From: Bin87 sp965203855
Lineage (GTDB): Bacteria; Chloroflexota; Dehalococcoidia; Lucifugimonadales; UBA3495
Assembly: GCA_965203855.1 (NCBI GenBank)
Contig: CBDBDN010000005.1
Coordinates: 806,001-870,000, forward strand
Direction of reading: 5' to 3'
DNA length: 64,000 bases
In this document: positions 1 through 8,084 of the stretch, piece after piece
How positions within the stretch are numbered: position 1 is the first letter of the stretch
How the letters are laid out: each line of letters begins with the position of its first letter
Notes under the pieces: model-generated
What the model saw: the letters and a program-made list of their open reading frames with translations, nothing else
Told to the model about the DNA's origin: nothing
Databases searched by the model: none
Position numbers and translations under genes: made by a program

Positions 1-156
1 CATCCCAAAGTATTGGCCGATGTTGGCTACGACCCGCAGCGCTACACCGGGTTCGCTTTCGGAATGGGGCCGGAGCGCATCGGTATGCTGAAATACGGCA
101 TAGATGACATACGCCACTTTTACAGCAACGATGTAAGGTTTCTGCGGCAGTTCTGA
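1..156 (+). CDS. pheS: Phenylalanine-tRNA ligase alpha subunit, 3' end (partial)
   Basis: The last 51 codons of PheS enter from the left edge. The C-terminal class II synthetase signature GFAFGMGPERI is followed by a KYGIDDIR segment and the usual RFLRQF ending, which together are diagnostic of PheS. The enzyme charges tRNA-Phe as an alpha2-beta2 heterotetramer in the cytoplasm. Its partner pheT normally follows directly, but here it starts only at 1971, after four inserted small genes. The 5' part lies outside the window. Confidence 0.97.
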   Translation, partial: HPKVLADVGYDPQRYTGFAFGMGPERIGMLKYGIDDIRHFYSNDVRFLRQF

Positions 157-213
157 CGGGCGCGCTTGCCAGGCTCAGCCGTTGCGCCCGTCTTTACTAT
201 ACCCGGCTATGTT

Positions 214-462
214 ATGATTGAAATTGAATACAGCCGACACGCGCGAGAGCGGATGACGGCAGAGGGCATATCCGAAACGCAAATTCGGATGTGTTTGTAT
301 GACCCGGATATTATTGAGCCGGATCCGGATCTAACCGTGATACGGTTCCTACGGTGTATTCCCGGACACAGTCGCAAAATTCGCGTAGTGGTACGAAATA
401 GCCAGCGCAATTTCGTGGTCACCGCTCACCCTGACCGGAGGTTCCGATGTCCGCAACGGTAA
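214..462 (+). CDS. DUF4258-like small protein
   Basis: An 82-residue protein with the DUF4258 pattern: an N-terminal 'YSRHARERM' helix, a 'GIS..QIR.CL..PD' helix and a beta-rich end (KIRVVVRNSQRNFVVTAHP). DUF4258 members are small RelE-like-fold proteins often found beside DUF2283 proteins, and a toxin-like role is commonly suspected. I place the start at the internal ATG at 214, where homology begins; its ribosome binding site is weak. The gene overlaps the next one by 16 bases, so the two are probably translationally coupled. Function is inferred from family resemblance only. Confidence 0.7.
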   Translation: MIEIEYSRHARERMTAEGISETQIRMCLYDPDIIEPDPDLTVIRFLRCIPGHSRKIRVVVRNSQRNFVVTAHPDRRFRCPQR

Positions 463-1208
463 AGCGCAACGACGTAGGTATGTATCTGCGATTTGCGAAG
501 TCGCCGATTCCGTCCAGCCTGGAGTTTGCCAATCGCTTCATCGCCGATTTCAGCCCGGAGGACGATGTCATCGGGTTAGAATTTTTGTACCCGGACGACT
601 GGCATATCAGCTGTGAGCCGGAAATGCTGGCATTTGGCGTTTTTGGTTCTGCCCTGTTGTGGCTAGGATACAATTACGCCGAACACGGCGGGGAAAAGAT
701 GCTCCGGGCGGCGTTGCATAAGGCCAAACAGTTCATTGACGCCACGGATCTGGAATTGCAGGTCGCCGCCAATGGCAAAACCGGTTTGACTATTACGGAT
801 GCGGACGGCAAACCGCTGCTTTGCTCCGATTTACAATATCAGCCCCACCGACTGCTTAAAGCGGCAAGCGCGCCGAAATCTGCGTCAGGCATTGACTTGC
901 TGGACGCGCAAATGGCAGAAGTTCGTTCCGTCATTAAACACCTGTCTCAATCTGTGCTGCCGGATTACCCCGGCGCAGTTGGCGTTGCCGTTGCCTTCGA
1001 CCAAATAGGCGCTTTGTATCGCCAGCCGGCCGTTGCTCCCGGCCTATGGGTCGACTGGCCGGAGGCTCGGCTGTCTAACGGCAGCCAGCTCTGGGCGCAT
1101 ATTGCCGTCATTCCACCGCACGACCGGGTCTATCCCTGGCTGCCGGACGGATTCCTGCCCAGCCGGGGCGCGGTTAGCCCGGCAGAACCCTCCACCGTTT
1201 TATGCTAG
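447..1208 (+). CDS. Hypothetical protein with DUF2283-like N-terminus
   Basis: A 253-residue protein preceded by a good ribosome binding site (CGGAGG). Residues 8-48 (MYLRFAKSP ... DDVIGLEFLYPD) resemble DUF2283, a short beta-rich domain that typically pairs with DUF4258, and the upstream overlapping gene is DUF4258-like. DUF2283 proteins are normally about 70 residues, so about 200 extra residues follow. Those include a hydrophobic stretch (FGVFGSALLWLGYNY) and a Trp/Pro-rich tail that I do not recognise. It could be the antitoxin half of a pair, or an unrelated protein carrying a DUF2283 module. Confidence 0.6.
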   Translation: MSATVKRNDVGMYLRFAKSPIPSSLEFANRFIADFSPEDDVIGLEFLYPDDWHISCEPEMLAFGVFGSALLWLGYNYAEHGGEKMLRAALHKAKQFIDATDLELQVAANGKTGLTITDADGKPLLCSDLQYQPHRLLKAASAPKSASGIDLLDAQMAEVRSVIKHLSQSVLPDYPGAVGVAVAFDQIGALYRQPAVAPGLWVDWPEARLSNGSQLWAHIAVIPPHDRVYPWLPDGFLPSRGAVSPAEPSTVLC

Positions 1209-1283
1209 AATATCCTGGCAAACCGACCCATTCACCACCCCTTACATCATTAGCCCTTACATTATCAGCAAGGAACCAGCGCA

Positions 1284-1538
1284 ATGCTAGTCAGCATCGA
1301 GGAAGCCCAGGCCCGGCTGCCGGAACTCGCCTTGCGCGTCCGCAACGGCGGCGAGGTAGTCATCACCAAAGACGGGCAGCCGTATATCAAATTGGTGGCG
1401 CACGGTGGTACGCCGGCGGCGGCCCGTTGCCTTGACGCATACCAGGGAGCGATGTCGCAAGAAGCCGTTGACACCCTCTTGGCCCCGTTCACCAAGGAGG
1501 AAGTTCTCCGGCTGTTCTGGGACGGCAAGACGGAATAA
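1284..1538 (+). CDS. Type II antitoxin, Phd/YefM family
   Basis: An 84-residue protein with the Phd/YefM N-terminal fold: VSIEEAQARLPEL, then the strand pair GEVVITKDGQPYIKLV, which is the DNA-binding and dimerisation core. The C-terminal part (about residues 45-84) would be the toxin-binding tail. The stop codon shares one base with the start of the PIN-domain toxin gene downstream (TAATG), the usual coupled antitoxin-toxin arrangement. It is expected to repress its own promoter in the short gap at 1209-1283. Confidence 0.9.
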   Translation: MLVSIEEAQARLPELALRVRNGGEVVITKDGQPYIKLVAHGGTPAAARCLDAYQGAMSQEAVDTLLAPFTKEEVLRLFWDGKTE

Positions 1539-1930
1539 TGGCGGTCTTGCTGCTGGATACGCATATTTTTGTTTGGACGGTCAACGGAGACCCCCGACTG
1601 AGGCCGACCATCAGAACGCTTATTGGCGATCCGGCCAACCAAGTTTTCGTCAGCGCCGCAACGGTATGGGAAATTGCCATCAAAAATACATTGGGACGGC
1701 AAACCGATCTCAGTCTGCCGGATACCGCGGCGAACATTGCGGATGCCCTTGGATTTACCGAGCTTCCCGTAAAATTCGCGCACGCGGAACAAGCAGCTCT
1801 GTTGCCTCCAATTCACAACGACCCCTTTGACCGTATGCTCATCGCGCAGGCTATGGTGGAAAACCTTACGCTGGTTACTGCCGACTCCGCAATCCTCCGC
1901 TACAATGTAACCATCCTGGACGCATCATAG
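1538..1930 (+). CDS. PIN-domain toxin (VapC-like ribonuclease)
   Basis: A 130-residue PIN-domain protein. The acidic metal-binding residues are visible: Asp in LLLDTHIFVW near the N-terminus, Glu in ATVWEIAIKNTLG, Asp in NDPFDRMLIAQA and Asp in LVTADSAI. PIN toxins are Mg-dependent endoribonucleases, often cutting tRNA. The subfamily with LLDTHIFVW that pairs with Phd antitoxins is common in environmental bacteria. The start overlaps the antitoxin stop by one base. The whole pair sits between pheS and pheT. Confidence 0.92.
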   Translation: MAVLLLDTHIFVWTVNGDPRLRPTIRTLIGDPANQVFVSAATVWEIAIKNTLGRQTDLSLPDTAANIADALGFTELPVKFAHAEQAALLPPIHNDPFDRMLIAQAMVENLTLVTADSAILRYNVTILDAS

Positions 1931-1970
1931 CCCCTGCGTCTGCACACACTACCAGGCTTGATACTTTATT

Positions 1971-4499
1971 ATGCTCATACCCCTCTCCTGGCTTTCTCAA
2001 TACGTCGACATCACTCTCCCGCCCGATGAGCTGGCCCATCGGCTTACTATGGCCGGCATTGAGGTGGGCGAAGTCATCACGCGCGGCGGCTGGGACGGCT
2101 GCGTGGTCGGCTATGTCCGCGCCACGCGCCCGCATCCTAATGCCGACGCGCTGACGCTGTGCGAAGTTGACGCCGGCGCCGGCGCTCCGCCGGTTGAAGT
2201 GGTCTGCGGCGCGCCTAATGTGGCCGCCGGCCAGAAAATCTGCTTCGCCCGGCCCGGCGCCGTCCTGCTCAATATGCACACCGGGCGCCGTGAAGCGTTG
2301 CAGCCGGCCCGCATCCGCGGCATCGTTTCCGAAGGGATGATCTGCTCGGAGGCCGAGCTGGAAATCAGCGATGAACACGACGGCATTATCGTGCTGCCCG
2401 ACTCTGCCGTCATCGGCGCGCCGCTGGATGATGCGCTGGGCGACACTTTTCTGGAGCTGGAACTTACGCCCAACCGGGGCGACTGCCTGTCCATCCTGGG
2501 CGTAGCGCGGGAAATCGGCGCCATCACCGGCCAGCCCGTGCGTATCCCCGATGTTGGCTATCCCGAAACCGGCCCGCCGGCGGACACTATGGCGCAGGTA
2601 ACCATCGCCGACCCCGACTTGTGCCATCGCTATACGGCATCGGTGATTTCCGGCATTCGCATCGGCCCTTCGCCGGACTGGATGCAGGAACGGCTGTCCC
2701 GCGCCGGCCTGCGTCCCATCAACAATGTGGTGGATGTTACCAACTATGTGATGCTGGAATTCAACCAGCCGCTGCACGCGTTTGACCTGGACGCCGTTGC
2801 CGACCGCCATGTGATTGTGCGCCGCGCCGCATCCGGCGAAAAATTCGTTACGCTGGACGGCGTAGAGCGCACTCTGGACGCCGACAACCTGATGATTGCC
2901 GACCCGGCCCGCGCCATCGGCATCGGCGGCGTAATGGGCGGCGCCAACAGCGAAATTACCGACGCCACCTCTACAATGCTGCTGGAATCCGCCACTTTTC
3001 ACCCCTTGAACAACCGGCGCACTGCCACGATGCTGAACCTGCGTACCGAAGCCAGCCTGCGCTTTGAGAAAGGGCTGCGCCCGGAGCTGGCGCTTATCGC
3101 CCTGCGCCGCGCCACGCAGCTGATACTGCAAACCGCCGGCGGCGCAGCGGCGGCCGGCATCATCGACGTCTATCCCGGCCAGGACCAGGACGCTGCTCCG
3201 GTTCCGCTTACGGAACGGCGGCTGCGCCAGGTTTTGGGCATGGATCTGGACATTGCCCGCGCTGAAGCCGTGCTGGCCGGACTGGGCATCGCTACCCGCC
3301 GCGCCGGGCCGGATCGCCTGGAAGCCGACCGCCCCTACTGGCGCAGCGACATCGCCATTGAGGAAGATCTGATTGAGGAAGTAGTCCGTATTATCGGCTA
3401 TGACGCAGTGCCGACTACGATGCTGTCCTCGCCCATACCGCACCGCCGGCCCAGCCCGATGACGGAACTGAAAGAGGCTTTGCGCGACGCCCTGGCCGCC
3501 GCCGGTATGGAGGAAACCATCAGCTACCCGCTGATCAACGCCGCTGACCTGGCGCAACTGAATGCTGCGGCATCCGGCAATAATGACGACGGCAGCGGCA
3601 ACGGCAACAACAATAGCGGCGGCGATTATGCCGGCCCGCTGCTGCGGGTCGCCAACCCGATGTCGGCTGAGCAAAATATAATGCGCCCTACGCTGTCGGC
3701 CAGCATCCTGAATACGCTGGCCTACAACCAGGCCCACAATGATGGCGGGTTTCGCCTGTTTGAGATGGGGCGCGGGTTTATTCCCCAAGCCTGCGAACCC
3801 CAAGCCAATAGCCCCCAAGCCGACGGACTGCCGCAGGAGTCGGAGCGGGCCGCCGGCGCAATGTCCGGCCCGCGCTATACTCCCAACTGGCACCAGGCCG
3901 GCGAACCGCTGGATTTTTACGATGCCGCCGGCGCCATCAGCGCCGCCCTGTCCGGCATCGGAATGACGGCGTCCTTTGAGCCGTCGGATTCCCCGATGTT
4001 CCATCCCGGCCGGTGTGCCGCCGTGCTGGCTTCGGACGCCGGCGGCGCCGGCTCCTCGGCAGTCAAAGTCGGGACGGTTGGCGAACTGCACCCGGAGGTT
4101 CGCGCCGCTTTCGGGCTGCGCCCCGACCCGACAGCCTGCTTTGAGCTGCGGCTGGACGCTCTGCTGTCGGTTCGGGAAAGCGCATCGGCGCAGTCAGCAG
4201 GCCGGTTCCGGCCGCTGTCGCGTTATCCGGCGGCCAACCGCGACCTGGCATTGCTGGCGCCGGCCGATGTGCCAGCCTCCCGATTACGGCAGCTGATTGA
4301 ACGGGTGCGCCTGGTGGAACGGGCCGAGCTGTTTGATGTTTATCAAGGCGAAAATGTGCCGGATGGGATGCGGTCGCTGGCTTTCCGCATCCGGTTCCGC
4401 GCCGCCGACCGCACGCTTACCGCCGCCGAAGTGAACCGCGCCGTCAACGGGTTGACCCGCGCCCTGGAACGCGAAGCCGGCGCCACGGTGCGGGAATAA
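1971..4499 (+). CDS. pheT: Phenylalanine-tRNA ligase beta subunit
   Basis: An 842-residue PheT, slightly longer than the usual 800. It opens with the typical MLIPLSWLSQYVDI start. Next come an EMAP/tRNA-binding domain (about residues 40-150, including HPNADALTLCEV), the B3/B4 editing region with TPNRGDCLS, and the B5 domain. The class II-like core follows, and the anticodon-binding FDX-ACB domain ends the protein (FRPLSRYPAANRDLAL). A low-complexity Asn/Gly/Asp insert near residue 535 is unusual. The gene is separated from pheS by two small-gene pairs, and the ribosome binding site upstream of 1971 is poor. Confidence 0.97.
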   Translation: MLIPLSWLSQYVDITLPPDELAHRLTMAGIEVGEVITRGGWDGCVVGYVRATRPHPNADALTLCEVDAGAGAPPVEVVCGAPNVAAGQKICFARPGAVLLNMHTGRREALQPARIRGIVSEGMICSEAELEISDEHDGIIVLPDSAVIGAPLDDALGDTFLELELTPNRGDCLSILGVAREIGAITGQPVRIPDVGYPETGPPADTMAQVTIADPDLCHRYTASVISGIRIGPSPDWMQERLSRAGLRPINNVVDVTNYVMLEFNQPLHAFDLDAVADRHVIVRRAASGEKFVTLDGVERTLDADNLMIADPARAIGIGGVMGGANSEITDATSTMLLESATFHPLNNRRTATMLNLRTEASLRFEKGLRPELALIALRRATQLILQTAGGAAAAGIIDVYPGQDQDAAPVPLTERRLRQVLGMDLDIARAEAVLAGLGIATRRAGPDRLEADRPYWRSDIAIEEDLIEEVVRIIGYDAVPTTMLSSPIPHRRPSPMTELKEALRDALAAAGMEETISYPLINAADLAQLNAAASGNNDDGSGNGNNNSGGDYAGPLLRVANPMSAEQNIMRPTLSASILNTLAYNQAHNDGGFRLFEMGRGFIPQACEPQANSPQADGLPQESERAAGAMSGPRYTPNWHQAGEPLDFYDAAGAISAALSGIGMTASFEPSDSPMFHPGRCAAVLASDAGGAGSSAVKVGTVGELHPEVRAAFGLRPDPTACFELRLDALLSVRESASAQSAGRFRPLSRYPAANRDLALLAPADVPASRLRQLIERVRLVERAELFDVYQGENVPDGMRSLAFRIRFRAADRTLTAAEVNRAVNGLTRALEREAGATVRE

Positions 4500-4515
4500 C
4501 GACAGGAGTATCGCT

Positions 4516-5127
4516 ATGGCTACTATGACGGCGCCGGCAGCGGTGACCGCGGCGGCCCCTGCAACTGCGGCGCCCGCGCCGGAGTTTGCGCTGCAACCGG
4601 ACATTCTCGCTGAAGCCGTAATCTACCTGTGCGAAAAGTCGGCGGACGACCCCAATTTCGGCGTCATCAAACTGGTGCAGCTGCTGTACTACGCCGACTG
4701 CGCCGCCTATCTCAAATACGGCGCGCCCATCACCGGCCTCACCTATCTGCACTTCCCGCACGGCCCGTACCCGGAGCGTTGGCATCGGCTGCGGCGGGAA
4801 ATGGAGGCCGCCGGCGCCGTTGAAACGCTGTATGAGGATGGCGATGACGGCTATCGTCGCTATCGGCTGCTGCCTTGCCGTTCCGCCCGACGGGAAATGC
4901 TGCCCGCCGCCGCGCGCGCCATCCTGGACGAACAGCAGAAACGCTTCGCCAATTTCAACACCGCCGGCATCGCCGAATACGCCCGTCAGCAACTGGGCTG
5001 GCGCGGCACCGAAGATGGAGAGCCCATACCCTATGTTGCCGCCGGATCCGACGCTCCCCCCCTGACTGCCAACGAAATTCGGGAGTTGCGCCGGAAACGC
5101 CTAAAAGACAATGACTACACCGGATAG
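4516..5127 (+). CDS. Panacea-domain (DUF4065/SocA-like) antitoxin
   Basis: A 203-residue protein. An Ala/Pro-rich N-terminal extension (residues 1-27) precedes a Panacea domain starting near residue 35: AVIYLCEKS, GVIKLVQLLYYADCAAYLKYG, ITGLTYLHFPHGPYPE. Panacea (DUF4065) proteins act as universal antitoxins that pair with many unrelated toxins. The next gene overlaps by 17 bases and encodes a RelE-fold protein, which fits a PanAT pair. It lies 16 bases after pheT and may be read from the same transcript. Confidence 0.85.
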   Translation: MATMTAPAAVTAAAPATAAPAPEFALQPDILAEAVIYLCEKSADDPNFGVIKLVQLLYYADCAAYLKYGAPITGLTYLHFPHGPYPERWHRLRREMEAAGAVETLYEDGDDGYRRYRLLPCRSARREMLPAAARAILDEQQKRFANFNTAGIAEYARQQLGWRGTEDGEPIPYVAAGSDAPPLTANEIRELRRKRLKDNDYTG

Positions 5128-5407
5128 TCCATATCGGTATAATGTACGGGAAACCGCGCAGTTCACCGCTGAATGGCGGCGTGCGACGCTGCTGGGCTAC
5201 CTTAACCCTACGGATGATCTGGCGCTACTGGATCAAGTCAAGGAATGGCTGCGGGAGGACCCCTATATGATAGGCCAACTGCCCGGCGATGTTCCGGTCA
5301 ACCGCCGGCGGATTCGCTTATCCCCCGGTGTGCAACTATGGTATTCAATCATCGAGGATGACCGGGTAGCGCTGCTGGAAAATGTTCTGCGAATCGATTC
5401 CAATTAG
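5111..5407 (+). CDS. RelE/ParE-fold putative toxin paired with Panacea
   Basis: A 98-residue protein overlapping the end of the Panacea gene. Its C-terminal strands (RRIRLSPGVQLWYSIIEDDRVALLENV) match the beta core of RelE/ParE-fold proteins, and the N-terminal half is helical (ETAQFTAEWRRATLLGYL). It is probably the toxin (PanT) of the pair. RelE-type members cleave mRNA on the ribosome and ParE-type members poison gyrase; the sequence alone does not say which applies. Confidence 0.65.
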   Translation: MTTPDSPYRYNVRETAQFTAEWRRATLLGYLNPTDDLALLDQVKEWLREDPYMIGQLPGDVPVNRRRIRLSPGVQLWYSIIEDDRVALLENVLRIDSN

Positions 5408-5485
5408 CCCTCCGGGACTGCGCCAGCGTGGTATCATTCGGCATCGCACTTACCTCGCAGCTATACTATTACGGACGCTTGCCCT

Positions 5486-6934
5486 ATGACCTCTCCCACG
5501 CATACCGCCGCCCCGCCCACGCTGCACGCCCATGACGCCCACGGTGACGGCGACCACGAAAGCATCCACGACCACGGCGGGCATCACCGTCAGCATCAGG
5601 GGCGGCATGGCCACGCCGCCCACGCCCACGAGGATATGCTGGAGGTTGAGGATGCGCTGGCGCGCATCATCGCCCATTTCGCCCCGCTGGACGCCGTAGA
5701 GCTGCCCATCCTGCAAACCTTGGGCCTGACGCTGGCCGAGGAAGTTGCGGCGCCGCTGGACTTGCCGCCCTTGGCCAACTCGGCGATGGACGGCTACGCC
5801 GTGCGCCGCGCCGACATCGCCGACGCCGACGCTGCGCCGCCCACCCTGGCCGTTACCGCCAGCATCGCCGCCGGCCAAATGCCGCAGCAGGCCGTAACCC
5901 CCGGCTGCGCCATCCGCATTATGACCGGCGCCCCGGTGCCAGACGGCGCCGATACCGTAGTGCCTTTTGAGGAAACCGACGAGCTGGAACGCCGCAGCAG
6001 CGGCCAACCGTTGGACAGCATCATCATCCGCAAAGCATTGCCATTAGGCAGCAATGTGCGCCCGGCCGGCGAGGATGTATCCGCCGGCGCATCGGTGCTG
6101 CCGGCCGGCACGGTAATCCGCCCCGCCGAAGCCGGCGTACTGGCCTCGCTGGGCCTGGCTGCCGTGCGCGTCATTCGCCGGCCGATAGTCGCCGTGCTGT
6201 CCACCGGGGACGAACTGGCCGCCGTAGGCGACGCCCTGGCGCCCGGCCAGATCTACGACAGCAACAGCAGCGGCGTCGCCGCCGCTATCAGCGCCGCCGG
6301 CGGAATCCCACAGGTTATCGGCATCGCCCGGGACAATCTGGATGACCTGCATCGCTGCATTGACGCCGCCGACAACGCTGATCTGCTGGTTACTTCGGCC
6401 GGCGTGTCCAAAGGCGACTATGATATGGTCAAGGATGTGCTGGAGCAGCGCGGCGCGATGAACTTCTGGTCGGTGCGGATGCGGCCGGCCAAGCCGCTGG
6501 CTTTCGGACTGCTGCGCCGGAACGACGCCGACGCCGGCGATGCCGATGCTGATGCTGCTGGCAAACGCGCGCCGCTGCCTCTGCTGGGATTGCCCGGCAA
6601 CCCGGTAAGCGCGCTCCTGGCTTTTGAAATGTTCGGCCGGCCGGCCATCCGCCGTATGCTGGGGCGCAATCTGTTGTCCCGGCCTACTGTGGAAGGCGTA
6701 TTGACCGGCCCCATTTTCAACAGCGACGGACGGCGGGTCTATGCGCGCGTTGAGGTGGAACGGCGCAACGGCGTCTGGTACGCCGCGCCCACCGGCCCGC
6801 AGGGTTCCAACATCCTGACTTCGCTGTCGCGCGCCAACGGACTGGCTGTCTGCCCCGCCGACCTGCCCGGCAAAGCAGCCGGCCAGGCCGTCAAAATCAT
6901 TATGCTGGACTGGAACGAAGAGGTTGCCCAATGA
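5486..6934 (+). CDS. moeA: Molybdopterin molybdenumtransferase with His-rich N-terminal extension
   Basis: A 482-residue MoeA, which inserts molybdate into adenylated molybdopterin in the last step of molybdenum cofactor synthesis. Family hallmarks are NSAMDGYAVR, GAPVPDGADTVVPFEE, VSKGDYDMVKDVL and LPGNPVSALLAFEMF, ending in the MoeA C-terminal beta barrel. The first 50 residues carry 14 histidines in runs of alternating His/Asp/Gly, which normal MoeA (about 400 residues) lacks. This may bind or buffer metal ions. The gene is coupled to the next one: stop and start overlap by four bases at 6931. Confidence 0.95.
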   Translation: MTSPTHTAAPPTLHAHDAHGDGDHESIHDHGGHHRQHQGRHGHAAHAHEDMLEVEDALARIIAHFAPLDAVELPILQTLGLTLAEEVAAPLDLPPLANSAMDGYAVRRADIADADAAPPTLAVTASIAAGQMPQQAVTPGCAIRIMTGAPVPDGADTVVPFEETDELERRSSGQPLDSIIIRKALPLGSNVRPAGEDVSAGASVLPAGTVIRPAEAGVLASLGLAAVRVIRRPIVAVLSTGDELAAVGDALAPGQIYDSNSSGVAAAISAAGGIPQVIGIARDNLDDLHRCIDAADNADLLVTSAGVSKGDYDMVKDVLEQRGAMNFWSVRMRPAKPLAFGLLRRNDADAGDADADAAGKRAPLPLLGLPGNPVSALLAFEMFGRPAIRRMLGRNLLSRPTVEGVLTGPIFNSDGRRVYARVEVERRNGVWYAAPTGPQGSNILTSLSRANGLAVCPADLPGKAAGQAVKIIMLDWNEEVAQ

Positions 6935-7575
6935 CCACTGCCCCTGCCGCTCAGACCCGCTTGGCGGATACCGAATATCACATCAGCCTGGAACGGCTGT
7001 CGGAACTGAACCGCTCGCCGGCGCCCTTGCTGTTGACTCGCCTCAACACCGCCTGCCCCTCCTACGGCAAAACGCCCGCCAACGCCCCCGACCCGGTGCG
7101 GCTGATGGCCGAAATACGCCGGCACTGCAAGGACGACGCCGATTTCATCACGCAGGCAATGCCGTTGCAAGAAATCGTGTTCCGCACCCTGCTGCTGCAC
7201 GGCGCCGAGCCAATGACGCTGGGGCAGCTGCACCAGGAACTCACGGAACGCTGGTCATCTCTCCTGCGCCCCATTTCGGTTACCGTCTCCGGCCTGGCCC
7301 GCATCCTGGACACCGACCAGTTCTACGGGTTTGAAAGCATCCCGGTAGAGGAACCGGAACCCGAGCCGGCGCCCGCGCCCGCCCCGATGCTGGCCGAATC
7401 CCCAACCGACGCCGAACTGGCCAGCCTGGCCGCCGCCATCGTCAGCAACCTGGACGACGATGACGACGATGCGGCGGATGAAGACGATGATGACGACGAC
7501 CTGGATCTATATGACGACGCCGATGACGAAGATGAGGGCGATGACGATGACGGCGAGGACAGCGCCGAGGACTAG
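6931..7575 (+). CDS. Putative helix-turn-helix protein with long acidic tail (RpoE-delta-like)
   Basis: A 214-residue protein overlapping moeA by ATGA. Residues about 78-130 (LQEIVFRTLLLHGAEPMTLGQLHQEL ... DQFYGFESI) look like a HARE-HTH-type winged helix. A Pro/Glu linker follows, then a tail of more than 50 residues that is almost all Asp/Glu. That order resembles the RNA polymerase delta subunit of Firmicutes, which has an HTH followed by a polyanionic tail. Orthology is not shown and the 75-residue N-terminal segment is unrecognised. Confidence 0.6.
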   Translation: MTTAPAAQTRLADTEYHISLERLSELNRSPAPLLLTRLNTACPSYGKTPANAPDPVRLMAEIRRHCKDDADFITQAMPLQEIVFRTLLLHGAEPMTLGQLHQELTERWSSLLRPISVTVSGLARILDTDQFYGFESIPVEEPEPEPAPAPAPMLAESPTDAELASLAAAIVSNLDDDDDDAADEDDDDDDLDLYDDADDEDEGDDDDGEDSAED

Positions 7576-7603
7576 CGACTCTGCGCTGCCGCTTGCCGCA
7601 TTG

Positions 7604-7864
7604 CTACGGCCAGAAAAAGCGCGCCTCCCACAGGCGGTAGGGCTCTCCGGGAAGGATTTGCCCGGTCAGGATGCTCTCAATTTCGTAGTCCGGCAGCTCG
7701 TATTCCACAACGCACCGGCCGTCGGCATCCAGCGTTCCTCCGTTGCCGCTGAAATAGAAATCCGCATTATTGAATCCGTACTTGGCGTATTGGGGCATCA
7801 AATCCGCCGCTTGACCCGCGCCGTTTCCTCCCGCCATTCCACCAGCCGGGGGCAAGCCCGACAA
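7604..7864 (-). pseudogene. Orphan copy of the SGNH-protein C-terminal module
   Basis: An 86-codon open frame on the minus strand whose last 65 residues (YGFNNADFYFSGNGG ... ADGRCVVEYELP, ILTGQ, LWEARF) match the duplicated C-terminal module of the SGNH gene just upstream at 8085-10034. No ATG is available and the first 20 residues are low-complexity. I read it as a detached third module, separated from the parent gene by about 220 bases that carry a REP-like repeat, and probably not translated. Confidence 0.6.
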
Positions 7865-7982
7865 GCCACAACCAACCCTTGCACGGCGACAATACTGCCG
7901 GCAGCGGCAATTTCAGCCATTTTCACAACCATCCCTTAATTCACCGTCAAACCTAAATGCCCGTCATTCCGATCCCCCAAAC

Positions 7983-8075
7983 CGTCATTCCGGCTGGTGC
8001 CGGAATCTACGGTTGCCGGTTCCATTGCCGCAATGGCGGATTACAGCGCTGATTCCGGCTGGCGCCGGAATGACG
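7983..8075. repeat. REP/BIME-like palindromic repeat, copy 1 (full)
   Basis: A 93-bp imperfect palindrome. Its outer arms are CGTCATTCCGGC ... GCCGGAAT and ATTCCGGC ... GCCGGAATGACG, around a core GTTGCCGGTTCCATT. Full copies lie at 22298-22391 and 41479-41572. Partial copies lie at 47209, 48360, 54691 and 63876. It sits about 10 bases downstream of the SGNH gene stop. Confidence 0.85.
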
Positions 8076-8084
8076 ATTGGGGTG

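Noticed and set aside
1875..4091. A 738-codon open frame on the minus strand
   Set aside because: It is antisense to pheT. High third-position GC in the real gene keeps the complementary frame open; the product is repetitive Gly/Arg/Val-rich and has no domain.
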